From: Desmodesmus armatus | Taxonomy: Eukaryota > Chlorophyta > Chlorophyceae > Sphaeropleales > Scenedesmaceae | DNA: 64,000 nt | Direction of reading: 5' to 3' | Assembly (NCBI GenBank): GCA_007449985.2 | Contig: VIIQ02000056.1 | Location: 186,001-250,000, forward strand | Part shown: piece after piece, positions 36,201-46,954 of the stretch | How the letters are laid out: every line of letters begins with the position of its first letter | Numbering within the stretch: the first letter of the stretch is position 1 | Notes under the pieces: model-generated | Databases searched by the model: none | What the model saw: the letters and a program-made list of their open reading frames with translations, nothing else | Told to the model about the DNA's origin: nothing | Made by a program: the position numbers and the translations under genes

Positions 36201-39200
36201 GCTGACATCTTTGCCCCATGTTGGGTTCAAACAGGCCGCAGCTTGGCTGGCATCGTGAGGCCCCTCGTGCAACAAAGCTTGCCATACTGTGTGCGTCTCA
36301 CGTGAACCCTGCAGGCGGGCCCTACGTCTGGTGCATCTTCAAGGGAGAATCTTCCCGTCGACGAGGAGATGGCGAGCGTGGGACCCACAGCAGAACAGGT
36401 GTGTTGAGTACTCCAGCCACAACAGCTCAGCCGCACCCCCGATTGGCGCATATGCAGCTTGCATTTGCCCTGTGCTGACATCTTTGCCCCATGTTGGGTT
36501 CAAACAGGCCGCAGCTTGGCTGGCATCGTGAGGCCCCTCGTGCAACAAAGCTTGCCATACTGTGTGCGTCTCACGTGAACCCTGCAGGCGGGCCCTACGT
36601 CTGGTGCATCTTCAAGGGAGAATCTTCCCGTCGACGAGGAGATGGCGAGCGTGGGACCCACAGCAGAACAGGTGTGTTGAGTCACATTAGCACAGCCGCA
36701 CACACGATGTGCAAAACAACCGCAGTTTGGTTAGCATTGTGGATCAAGCATGGCACCCTGGCAAATCAAACTATAGGCAATCCTGGGAAGAAGCCTGCTC
36801 CCTACAGAAGCATCGCCACTCAAACAAGTCTTGACGGCGTCATAATCTTGCAGGATGATGACATGGACATGGACGCCGCCACCGGCATCACAGCCGGGCG
36901 CCATACAAAGCAGCACAAGATGGCTGCAGTGACCGCCGACAGGCAGAAATGCGTGACAGGTTCAGCTGGAAGAACTTTCAAAGGCGTGACGCGCGACAAC
37001 GGGTGCAGGGAGGGCACCAAATGCTGGAAGGTTGGTGAAGCGTCGCCTTCAGGGCTCACTGCACATCCTCTGTATGCATTTCCTGACTGGCGGTTGACGT
37101 CACATTATCTTTCTGGCACCTGCAGGTGCGGCTGTACGACAGACCGACCAAGCGCTCTCTCACCATCGCAAACTGCTACATAGGTGTGGATGCTGCTCAC
37201 ACGTATGACGTGGCCAAGCTGTGCTGGTTGGGCAGGTCTCAATGCAACGAGGCTGACTTGAACTTCCCTCTATCAGAATACAAGACAGAAGAACTCTATG
37301 ATGAGGCAACCAAAGTGGGCTTTTTGCATAGGTTGCCACCAACCCAGAAAAGGGAGAAGCAACAGTACGTCAGTTTCGTCTGTGACAGCAGGTGGATGGC
37401 AAACCCGCTTGACCTCAGTCACACAGTCCAAGATAAGGTAAGTTGTGAGATGCCTTTCAGCAACTGCATGAGTTGCATGTTTGCTTACGAGCATATTGTG
37501 TTGGATTCTGCAATCGTGTACATATGCAGTTTGTGTGGTCCCAATGGTCTCTGACAGCTCGCATACAATGTCTGTTTGTCAGGGTAAGGACATGGACAAG
37601 AGCTCTCGCAAGCGCCCCGACTCGTTACAACAAGGTGACATCCATGACGACGGCACAGAGCACAGCCCACGAAAAAAGGCAAGTACACTGATCTCAGCAC
37701 TAGCCAGCCAGCAAGGCCGTTCCCATAAGCCATTGTCATTGACCCACAGATCACAAGCAGGCCTGGCCAGCACTCTTCACAATGACTACAATGCACGTGG
37801 ATTGACTGATACACTGTCAAAGATTGTTACACATGATCAACATCAATGACTTGCTGCTTTTGTGCTGTGTAGGCAAAGCGTCACACAGCGGGCACCTTTG
37901 TGCCTGGTCGGGTTCAAGAACCTTTTGTACAGGTCAGTCACAAAATGCTTTGACACAAAAGACAGGAGTTCCTTGAGCACAATGTGCAGCCCTCTCAGCT
38001 GTATCAGCCTATCAAGCAGCTATGCAAAACGCCTGTTATGAACTTCATACAGTGTTGCTGGTTCGTTGCTGGTTCGTTGCGCAGGATGTACAACGCGGTG
38101 TCATCAGCACTACACACACGCGGACTTACCCAACCTTGCAAGAACTTCGCGACAAACGCAAGCTGGCCGAACTGTCTGGCGGCGACCCACTTTATTGGGT
38201 TCTGTTACGAGTGATGCAGCGGTGGAGCATAAAAATACAAGATGGCAACAAAAAGGCATCAGGCACCGAGCAGTATGACAAGGCCCTTGCATGGAGGTCA
38301 GTGCACGCTGTCACTCAGCACACCATTGGAACAGTGAGCTGTGCTATGAGCTCTTGACCTTCATAGCTACAGGTGTAATCTTGATTTCATTTGATTTGAT
38401 TTGAAGTAATGAGGTATGTGCTGCTGCACTTGCAGGGACGCCATGAGCATGTACAACACATTTGAAGAGGCCGCCCTTTACCTGCTGGGACTTGTCCCCG
38501 GCGTGTGGGCCCCATATGGAGTGGTGGTCTACATGGCTGTCAGCCAGTCCATAAATTTCAAACAGCCCTTTTGGGGCACTGTACAACGGATGGGCCTTGG
38601 CAGCATCACAGACGCTGAATTCAGCCTGCCATCGGTATTAAGCCAACAACAACTGACCTTGATCAACCTTTACGCCACACAGTTGTACACAGCAACCTAT
38701 GCCAAGACACCCCTGGACTGGTCATGCTTACGCCCTGCTTCATGGCACCCACCAACCCGGGCAGCAACAGAGATGAACTCCACGGTCTTCAACATGGATG
38801 TCGACGAGGCGATTGACAACAAATTGAGGCAGGACGCAATCCCCAGCTTGGCATGGTATGCCACTCCAATTGCACGCCGGTGGTGCCACCAACAAGAAGT
38901 CTTGGCACTTTGGAAGCCTGTCTTGGACGAACCCCAGCATGAGCACGCAACGCTGAACAAGTTTTGGGGGATGTTGGTGGCATCATGCCAATGGAGTGCT
39001 GCGTGCTTTGACTTTGAGGCGTGCACCATCGCCACACTCATGTCAGACTTCCCGGCTACCATTGGATGGCTGCTGACAACAGTACAGTTGGACCATGCAA
39101 TCATGGATCGACATCGTTTGAATGCTGTCAACAGTAATGTTACTGATGCAAAGTTCACAAGGACAGCAGGACGCCAATGTGGTAAGTGACAAATGCTTGT

Positions 39201-40888
39201 CGTGCCTGATCAGTATGTGGCTTTTCTTTTGTTGGTGAACATTCGCTCCTCTGCAAACGGCTAGGTTGTACTACAGATATTGATGACTGTCAGTGATGCG
39301 GCTTGAGTTGAGGCTTGTCCTGTCTTGTCTTGTCTGCACAGGTTTGTGCGGCAGCATGGTCGCCAGCATTTATGATTGGAGGCGCACACCTGATGGGTGG
39401 TTGTGCGGCATATGCGCCCGTAGTGTCAATGCATCGACACGTGGAGACGGGTGTATGCAACACGGTGTCTATCAGTATACTCCACAAGGCCTTGTATTCT
39501 CCCCACACGGCCAGGACAGCCTGCATGACGGGGCGGGGCCTGTCGATGCAGGCATGCCGCCGGTGCAACCCGTCTCGCCCCAGGACACCTCCCCGGCCCC
39601 AGCATCCCCAGCACAGCAGCCAGCACGGGAGGAAGTGGCAGGGCCTGTCGATGCAGGCATGCCGCCGGTGCAACCCGTCTCGCCCCAGGACACCTCCCCG
39701 GCCCCAGCATCCCCAGCACAGCAGCCAGCACGGGAGGAAGTGGCAGGGCCTGTCGATGCAGGCATGCCGCCGGTGCAACCCGTCTCGCCCCAGGACACCT
39801 CCCCGGCCCCAGCATCCCCAGCACAGCAGCCAGCACGGGAGGAAGTGGCAGGGCCTGTCGATGCAGGCATGCCGCTGGTGCAACCCGTCTCGCCCCAGGA
39901 CACCTCCCCGGCCCCAGCATCCCCAGCACAGCAGCCAGCACGGGAGGAAGTGGCAGGGCCTGTCGATGCAGGCATGCCGCCGGTGCAACCCGTCTCGCCC
40001 CAGGACACCTCCCCGGCCCCAGCATCCCCAGCACAGCAGCCAGCACGGGAGGAAGTGGCAGGGCCTGTCGATGCAGGCATGCCGCCGGTGCAACCCGTCT
40101 CGCCCCAGGACACCTCCCCGGCCCCAGCATCCCCAGCACAGCAGCCAGCACGGGGGGAAGTGGCGGGGCCTGTCGATGCAGGCATGCCGCTGGTGCAACC
40201 CGTCTCGCCCCAGGACACCTCCCCGGCCCCAGCATCCCCAGCCCAGCAGCCAGCACGGGAGGGAGTGGCAGGGCCTGTCGATGCAGGCATGCCGCTGGTG
40301 CAACCCGTCTCGCCCCAGGACACCTCCCCGGCCCCAGCATCCCCAGCACACTCTGTGAGCAGGCTACCTGAGCTTAGAGAGAGCACACTGGCAGGAATTG
40401 TGCCATCAGCAGGTGCTAAAAAGAAGGTTGTTGTAGCAGCATTGATGAAGAAACTGAAAAGTGGAGGCTTGCAGGTGGTGCAGGCAGATGGGGATTTTAC
40501 ACCATCGGTGTACATATATGTATGCATACTGCGAAGAACGTGGCTGACCTCCTGTCTTGATGTAGTAGTGAAAAAGGCCTTTCATGCGGCTAAGCGTACA
40601 CAGGGTTTCAGCTATGACTGGCTGCCAAGCCACAAGGCCGTGCATGTACCGCTGCACCTGGACCATCTCATGGATTGTGTGAATGCAGCCTTCAGTATGC
40701 CTGCCCCGCATGATGAGGTTGGGAGGGGGAATCACGCCATGTGGGGTGACAACCTGCCTCAGGATTGCACTGCCTTGAAAGAGTGTATTCTGGCAAGTTG
40801 CCAGGCCTGGGCACGGAGTGAAGCTGTTGCAGCTCAGATCAACAGCAGGATTGATGAGTTGCAGTGCATCGCCTTGAGCGGCAGATAG
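33220..40888 (+). CDS. AP2-domain plus GATA-type zinc-finger protein with three repeat arrays (19 exons)
   Basis: All exons close in phase: 33220-33309, 33547-33621, 33743-33907, 34119-34265, 34795-34839, 34944-35033; six 84-nt copies at 35223, 35496, 35769, 36042, 36315 and 36588; then 36854-37030, 37126-37437, 37583-37678, 37873-37932, 38085-38296, 38436-39181 and 39342-40888. The protein has about 1421 residues. An AP2-like domain (about residues 410-485) reads RTFKGVTRDN, CWKVRLYDRPTKR, YIGVDAAHTYDVAKL and ADLNFPLSEY. A basic region (SSRKRP, SPRKK) is a likely nuclear signal. A long uncharacterised helical region follows. A C-X2-C-X18-C-X2-C finger (about 906-931) contains DWRRTPDGWLCGIC, as in GATA factors. 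Then eight Pro-rich 35-residue repeats (from about 972) precede a novel C-terminal domain. AP2 and GATA domains bind DNA, so a nuclear regulator is likely. Introns after 33907 and 37678 start GC. Confidence 0.8.
34268..34730 (+). repeat. Intronic 66-bp minisatellite, 7 copies
   Basis: The unit begins ATGGGGTGCCTCTCATGGTA. Copies start at about 34270, 34336, 34402, 34468, 34534, 34600 and 34666. They differ at a few sites, such as GCTAAATACTTT versus GCTAGAAACCTT. The array fills most of the intron between exons 4 and 5 of the AP2/GATA gene. Because 66 is divisible by 3, long ORFs appear in several frames on both strands. Confidence 0.92.
35034..36671 (+). repeat. Six tandem copies of a 273-bp intron+exon unit
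   Basis: Each 273-bp unit is a 189-bp intron (GTGTGTTG...CCTGCAG) plus an 84-nt exon (starting GCGGGCCCTACGTCTGG). The six exons begin exactly 273 bp apart and read identically, encoding 28 residues each (AGPTSGASS...GPTAEQ). The introns have begun to diverge in copies 4-6. Each exon is phase 0 at both ends, so copy number can change without a frameshift. Confidence 0.93.
39536..40350 (+). repeat. Eight tandem copies of a 105-bp coding repeat (35 residues)
   Basis: Units start at 39536, 39641, 39746, 39851, 39956, 40061, 40166 and 40271 (the last is partial). Each encodes GPVDAGMPPVQPVSPQDTSP plus PAPASPAQQPAREEVA, with Pro/Leu variation after GM. The array sits in the last exon of the AP2/GATA gene. 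Strong antisense ORFs over it are by-products of the repeat. Confidence 0.95.
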
Positions 40889-41126
40889 GATACATTGTTG
40901 GACACCTTGTTGCCATGATGCCTTGCAGCTGCAAGGTGTTTTGTATGATACCGATCATACCGACAACTGTCAACAACTTACTGGTGCAAGATCGTGAGAG
41001 CTTGATCCCCGGACCGATACGCTTCGAACTTGCTGGCGTTGTCGTTCCTGTGCTTTCAGAGCTTGTCCCTTGCTTCCGGAATTCCCTACCTGTCTTGCAA
41101 CGCCAACACGAAAGCCCCATCACACC

Positions 41127-44100
41127 ATGCAGCAACTTGCAGGTAGCAGCCGGCAGCAATTAGGCTGTGTCAGGCATCAGCCAGTCTGTATGACGACGTG
41201 CCCAAGGCGCGGCATCCGCCGGGCAGCTGGACAGTCCAGCAGCAGGGCAGCTGGATTCCAGCAGCAGCATCTCTGCCGTGTCGCGGCAGAGAGAAATGCC
41301 AACTTCAACAGCATTGATTTTGAGTCCCTGCTGCCTGGAAACGCTGATGAGTGTCCGCATGGTAAGCAGTGGGATTCACCCCAATGTGTCAGTTGTGTCT
41401 GCTGCAGAAGGTAGCGACTGACATGTGCTGCCCACTGCCTGCTCTACCTTTGTCGCTGCTACAGGCAATGTTGAAGGTGAGGGGTCCTGTCGCCTATGGC
41501 ATGCTGTCAGCAGCCTTGCTGGCCTCCACTATGCTGCAACTGCCATCCGTTGTGCAGCCACCTTGACAATTATCGCTAGCAGCTAGCGCAGTGTGCAACC
41601 ATATCTGGGCAGTACTTTGTTACCCTATCCCAGCACCGTTCTGGTTGTGTATCGACATATGGTACGCATGCAAGTTAGGAAAGAAGCAATTCCACTAGGA
41701 ATTTAATCGATACCGTGTGCGTCCTGCAGCCCTGATGCGTGGAGCTGACACTGTGCTGCTGGCCAAGACCAGTGAGAAACTGGAGGACATCATCCCACAG
41801 CTCAACAAGGTGTCGGGGCTGCCTGTGGTCGACGCCAACAACAGGGTGATTGGTGTCATCAGCCGCAAGGTGAGGCAGGACTGAGGGCCTCCTGCAGCAG
41901 CGGGTTTCCACCCATGACCAGCGCACAGCAGTGTGTTTATCCGCTTCAGTGGTTGGTGACGCCGCAGGCAGTATGGTTGAGGCTATGCTTAGCCCAGTAG
42001 TGTGTGCATTGAATATGCCAAGCGTTGTGCTGAACCTTGGCGCGTCAGCAAGCATCTGGCGTGCCCATGCAGCAGACAACAGCCACGCCTCACCGCACCT
42101 ATTTGCCGCCTATGTGCTGCAGGACATCATCCGCGTGCGCCGTGCTGAGGGATCTCTGCGCGCCCCTGTGGCAGACCACATGACCTCCCCTGCGCTAACA
42201 GTGGGCCCCAAGGTGTCGGTGCGCCAGGCAGCCAAGATCATGCTGCAGCACAAGATTCGCCGCCTGCCTGTCGTGGACAAAAACGGACAAGCACTGGGGT
42301 GCGTGGCAGCTGTTGGCTCTTTCACATTGTGCCTTCCTTGTCAGAAGCCCTCATGGCAGCAGCATGGTGCTGCTTGGTGTGCAGATGGCATGTGCGGCAC
42401 CTGCAAGTTTGTGTGTGTGTCTGCCATGGCCACATTGGATTTGGCTGTGCCTACAAGTCCTCAGATCTGTGTGTCATGTGTTGTGCGGCCCTGCTGCCAT
42501 TTGTCTGTTTGCAGGCTGCTGTCCCGCAGCGACATCTTCAAGCCGCTGTTCCAGGAGGACTATGAGGACTTTTTGGAAAAGGAGCGAGAGGCAATGGCCA
42601 CTGGGCAGGGGGTGCAGGCCACATGGTGAGCGGTGCCTTCTGACAGCAGCGGCAGCAGCAGCAGGGGCTGCATTGGCAGGCGCTGCAGCAGCAGAAGGCT
42701 GCCTTGTTTGACTGGCACTGCCATGTTTGACGCGGTGACAGCAGTCAGCAAACAGCTGCAGTGCAAGACGGCTCGCTGTGGGGGTCTGCGCAGTGTCTCT
42801 GCAACACCGTGCAGGGGTCGTGCAGCTAGACATACGGCATGTGTTTGTGTGACTGCAGGGACGTGAAGTACCTGTTTGATGGCGACTGCGCAATGTGCCG
42901 CAGGTAAGGCCGCACTGCAGACGGCATGCAGCATGGCTTGTGATGAGTGATATGCCTTTGCTTTGATCAAGCTAGAGCAACAGTTGTCTTGTCAATCAGC
43001 ACCGGCAGGGACAATTGTGAAACATCCTCCTTGTGTCCCATGTTCTGCAGCCAGATAAGTGTGCACTCTGGTTGTTGGCATGCGTCACCTGACAGTTGGC
43101 TGCATGCTGTGCTGTGGTGTGCTGGTATTGCTTTGCAGCTTGAAGGCTGTCCTGGAGCGCCAGGACAACAGGCAGGGCAAGATCTCATTCATTGACATCA
43201 GCGATCCCTACTACGACCCTCTCTCGGTGAGCAGACACTCATGTGAACAGCAGGTTTAGTCATGGTCGTTGTGCAATGCTGTTGCCACAGGTACAGTGTA
43301 TCAACATTTCGACACCTCCAGAGTAGAGCTTGCAGGGTGCGCAGTGCCATCATTACGCAGTTGTTGGATACTAAAGCTATCCGCGCTCGTCTGTCTGCGT
43401 CTCTGTTTGCGTCTCTGTCTGCGTCACTGTTCTGACGCGGTGCTGCTGGGCTGGTGCTGCTGATGCAGAACATGGGCATTGAGTATGACGAGGCAATGGA
43501 GACCATCCACGTGATCAAGCGCGATGGCTCGGTAAGTAGCACGTGCAGGGATCTTCTGGTGGGGGTATGGTAAAGCCAGTACAAGTTCCGACTATGCCTG
43601 CGATTCTGTGCAGCTTTGTAATCCTACAGCCGCAGTAGCCGCAATGGGTAACAGTTGCTTGCTGTTACGCATCTTTGTTTAGTTGCACCCTGCACACCAG
43701 CAAAACCTGCCAATTCGCCGTCACCCAGCGCTGACAATGCTTGCACTGCCTGGCTGTATGTAACTCACTGCCTGTATGTGTGTCTGAACATACAGCTTGC
43801 ATGGGCTACTCAGCATACTGCTTGCATGGGTCACAATCTTCAGGTATACAACGTATCTGCGCGTGTGTGATTCTTATTGGATACATAGATCGTTGGCAGA
43901 ACATAGCCACAGTGTTCCTATAGACCAGACAAAACTGGGCATGTCGTGGCATGACAGGGCTTTCCCTGATGAAAGGCCTGCAGCAACAAACTGCCAGCTA
44001 GATGTGGTTGCGCTGCTGTGGCTGCAGGTGGTCCAGGGCACTGCTGCGCTGGAGACTCTTTTCAACACTGTTGGCCTGGGCTGGGCTGTCAACCTGATGG

Positions 44101-44946
44101 AGCTGCCCATCATCAGCAAGCTGATTGACCTGCTGTACGAGTTCCTGTCAGCCAACCGCATCAGCCTGGGCAATGCACTGGTGAGCAGGAGGCACAGCAG
44201 GAAGCAGCCTTGGACTTCCTGAAAACAACATTCAACTCTGTCAGCGTTGCACATGTGGTGTGGCTGCTGATGCTGTCTGCACAGGCAGCGCGCGTTGTGG
44301 TATGGCTGGCCAGGGTGGCCACGTTGATAGCTTGTCCACAGTTTGGCTGTTTGCGGCAGCAGTTTGCAGCTGCAATGTGTCCAGCCTGCCAGCCAGTGGC
44401 CCACATATGGTTTGCTAGCAAGTCAAGAGTCACTTGTTGTTGTGTCCTTGCAGGACGGCATCATCGCCGCCAAGCGCATTGACTTGAGCAAGAAGGGTGT
44501 CGAAACATGCGGCGATGTGGATGAGGTGAGTCGCTGCACAGCAGTTGCTGTTTGTGCATGTTTGGAAGCAGTACCCACCAGTGGCTCGTGGCTCGCGTGG
44601 GGTTGAGAGGCAGGTTGCAGCTGTACAGGTGGCTGGCTGGGGTCAGTGGATGGCCACAGCCGCATGGCTTGGTGAGCTTACAGAATGAGCCCAGAGGTTC
44701 CTGATGCACAAACTCATGCAAGGGCGCACACATGCCGACACCGACCTAGCTGCTTTGACACCTCCTGTGCATCCCGCTAGGCGTGGGCACAGGTTATGGC
44801 CAGGGGTGGTGCTTTGTGCTTTAGTTCCAGTGCCGTCTCGTACATCATGCAGGCGGCAGTGTCCTACGTAATGCTGAAGACTGCTGCCTGACCTGCCTGT
44901 GGCTCTGCCCTGCTTGCCTACGCAGGAGTGCATGATTGAGTGGTGA
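41127..44946 (+). CDS. CBS-domain pair fused to a DCC (DUF393) thiol-disulfide oxidoreductase, probably plastid-targeted
   Basis: Eleven exons close in phase: 41127-41361, 41465-41476 (12 nt), 41730-41869, 42123-42298, 42515-42625, 42859-42903, 43139-43226, 43469-43531, 44028-44180, 44454-44525 and 44926-44946 (371 residues). The N-terminus (MQQLAGSSRQ, CPRRGIRRAAGQSSSRAAG) looks like a transit peptide. CBS1 has SGLPVVDANNRVIGVISRK. CBS2 has VADHMTSPALTV, KIRRLPVVDKNGQALG and LLSRSDIFKP. CBS pairs bind adenosyl nucleotides. The DCC domain opens with YLFDGDCAMC, whose CxxC is the expected redox motif, and continues FIDISDP and the C-terminal helices. The CBS-to-DCC join (ACA TG|G GAC) is phase-consistent, so they form one protein. 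The 12-nt micro-exon and the 21-nt last exon are the least certain parts. Confidence 0.82.
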
Positions 44947-46954
44947 AACGGCCATGGATGTGGGGGCGTGGGGGTACTGCGGGGGAGGGGGCGCTGGCTA
45001 CATGAGAGAGGTACTTCTGAGGGTTGCTCCAAATTTGGACTGAACCAACCTTCAGTGACACTGAGGCGGTTGCTGTCAGGGCTGAGATGCCCGACACTGC
45101 CAAATTGCATAGAACTTGTGATTGAGCCGGTTTGTCTGCCGTATGGTGTGTCTGGGCTACCAGAGTTGCTGGTGTGACCAAAGCAACGCTGGATGATTGG
45201 TGCTCATGTTACAGTCGGTGGGGCACAGCGAGCAGTTGGAACTGGTGGGAGATTGCAGGTGCACCCTTGGTATGTTGCACTGTTGCAGGGTCGTGTCTTG
45301 ACGTGTATGATTACAGCTGTGGAGCCAGTGGAGTGGTCCCTCATGGCCACTTGCCATGCAACGACCCACTCGCTCCTTGTGGCATGCACCCATGCTGGCT
45401 ATGCGCCGCATTCTGTCAGCTGTAGTTAAGTTCTCCTGGATTCCACCATCTCTTTGCAAGCATTCAGGCCATGCCCTGGGTGCCAGCGGACCTGCATGGC
45501 TGCCATTGCAGCAGCCACACTGTGTTTTGTCTTTCGCGTGCAGTATGGTCGTTCGCAGTATGCAGCGCATGCCCTGTCATGAAGTGTGTTGCCCACACAG
45601 TGGCGGTTGTGAGGACCGTGTGTGGGGTGCATGGGTGGCAAGGCTGACCGTCTGCCTGCAAGGCTGGCGCACAGCAACATCATTACTTCACTGAACACTG
45701 TTACTGGCAGTACCATTCTTTTGTGCGGTTTGCATTCTTAGTACGTTTTGGTCTGCTCAGAGCAGATAGAAGCTGCCAGCCTGTTGGCTGTAGGAAGCTG
45801 TGGCATGCTTCAGCTTGGCCGTGTGTGGGGTTATTGGTTACCAGTCGCAATTGTGTGTCCGTTGTAAAGAGCACGGACGAAGGGACTTGATCCTTCAGTT
45901 AGCTGTTGGAAGCAAACATGCTGCAAGGGGGTTGCTGATGCCAAGCATACAACACATCACCTGTCATGGTACAACCATAGGCTCTACAAAGGTCAGCTGC
46001 ATGTCATTCAGTGACAACTTGCAGCGGCAAGTGTGAGCAGACACTCATTGAATGATGTGCAAGCCTTCAATGTCCTTGTCTTGGTAAGCCTTGCCCAAAC
46101 ATGCGGCCCAAGCAACAGCAGGAATGAGGCCTACGACCAAACTTTTCAACATGTCCGCCCTTGCTGCAACCCCCAGCTGTGCTGGGTCAGACTACATTGT
46201 TTTGCCAACGCGCACAGCTTGGCATGTTGAACCATGCCGTCCCTGAACACCATCCTTTTCAGACACTCAACCTCTCTGGTTACCATGGAGGCTTCTGACC
46301 CTAGGAGAACAGGCAGCCAGGGTTGGGCTGGCACCCCCAACCACAATATCAATGCCATTTACGAACGAGTGTACCACGGGCAGAGACCAGGACAGGAAGA
46401 CCTTACCAGAGCTTACTGCAGGCACCAGGCACAGCAGCCTGTGCCGCAGGGCAGGGCATGGTTCCGCCCATCGGCTGTTCATGGTCCATGAACAGACACA
46501 CATGTGCTACAGCCATGAGGCGCAATGACGGACCTCACAGTCTTCAAGCTGAACCTGCTACACAGCAGATGGATTATACATACACGCTTTCTTCAGGGCC
46601 ATCGCAAGGCACAGTGGCGCTGGTTTCCTAACATCGCTGGCTCCTCCTGAGAAATGTCAGCCACACCGTGTGGCGGCCTCCACTCAGCCACATCTTGACA
46701 CATGCTGTACAGCAGAATGTATCCCACTGGAATCAAGAACCCATCATCAGTGCCCACAAAAGCAGAGGATAAGCTACACATGACCACTTGTGCTTGTCAA
46801 GTGCATGTTTGTCATGCCCTACCAATTGTGGTTGCAGCCACCTGGTACCAGGTCAATGCAGGAGCATATATGCACAGTGCATGCACACACACTGCTGTTG
46901 ATGCAGGGGCACTGCAAGCTCCATTTCTTATGCATCATGTCACGCACAACCCCA
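44947..46954. other. Gene-poor 2-kb interval, no gene supported
   Basis: Between the CBS-DCC stop and the deaminase stop, which converge. ORFs of up to 155 codons exist on both strands, but none shows domain features or an exon chain. Both 3' UTRs must be here; the remainder is unexplained. Confidence 0.5.

Noticed and set aside
35126..36531. Families of 69-86-codon ORFs repeated every 273 bp
   Set aside because: They read through the introns of the duplicated exon unit; only the 84-nt exon in the phase-0 frame fits the gene model.
34268..36671. Regular repeat arrays resembling a CRISPR
   Set aside because: Units are 66 and 273 bp without unique spacers, and the 273-bp array has exon/intron structure in a eukaryotic gene.
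39290..40527. Long minus- and plus-frame ORFs (307-353 codons) over the Pro-rich repeats
   Set aside because: They are shadows of the 105-bp coding array, whose period is divisible by 3. Only the plus frame continuing to 40888 connects in phase with upstream exons.
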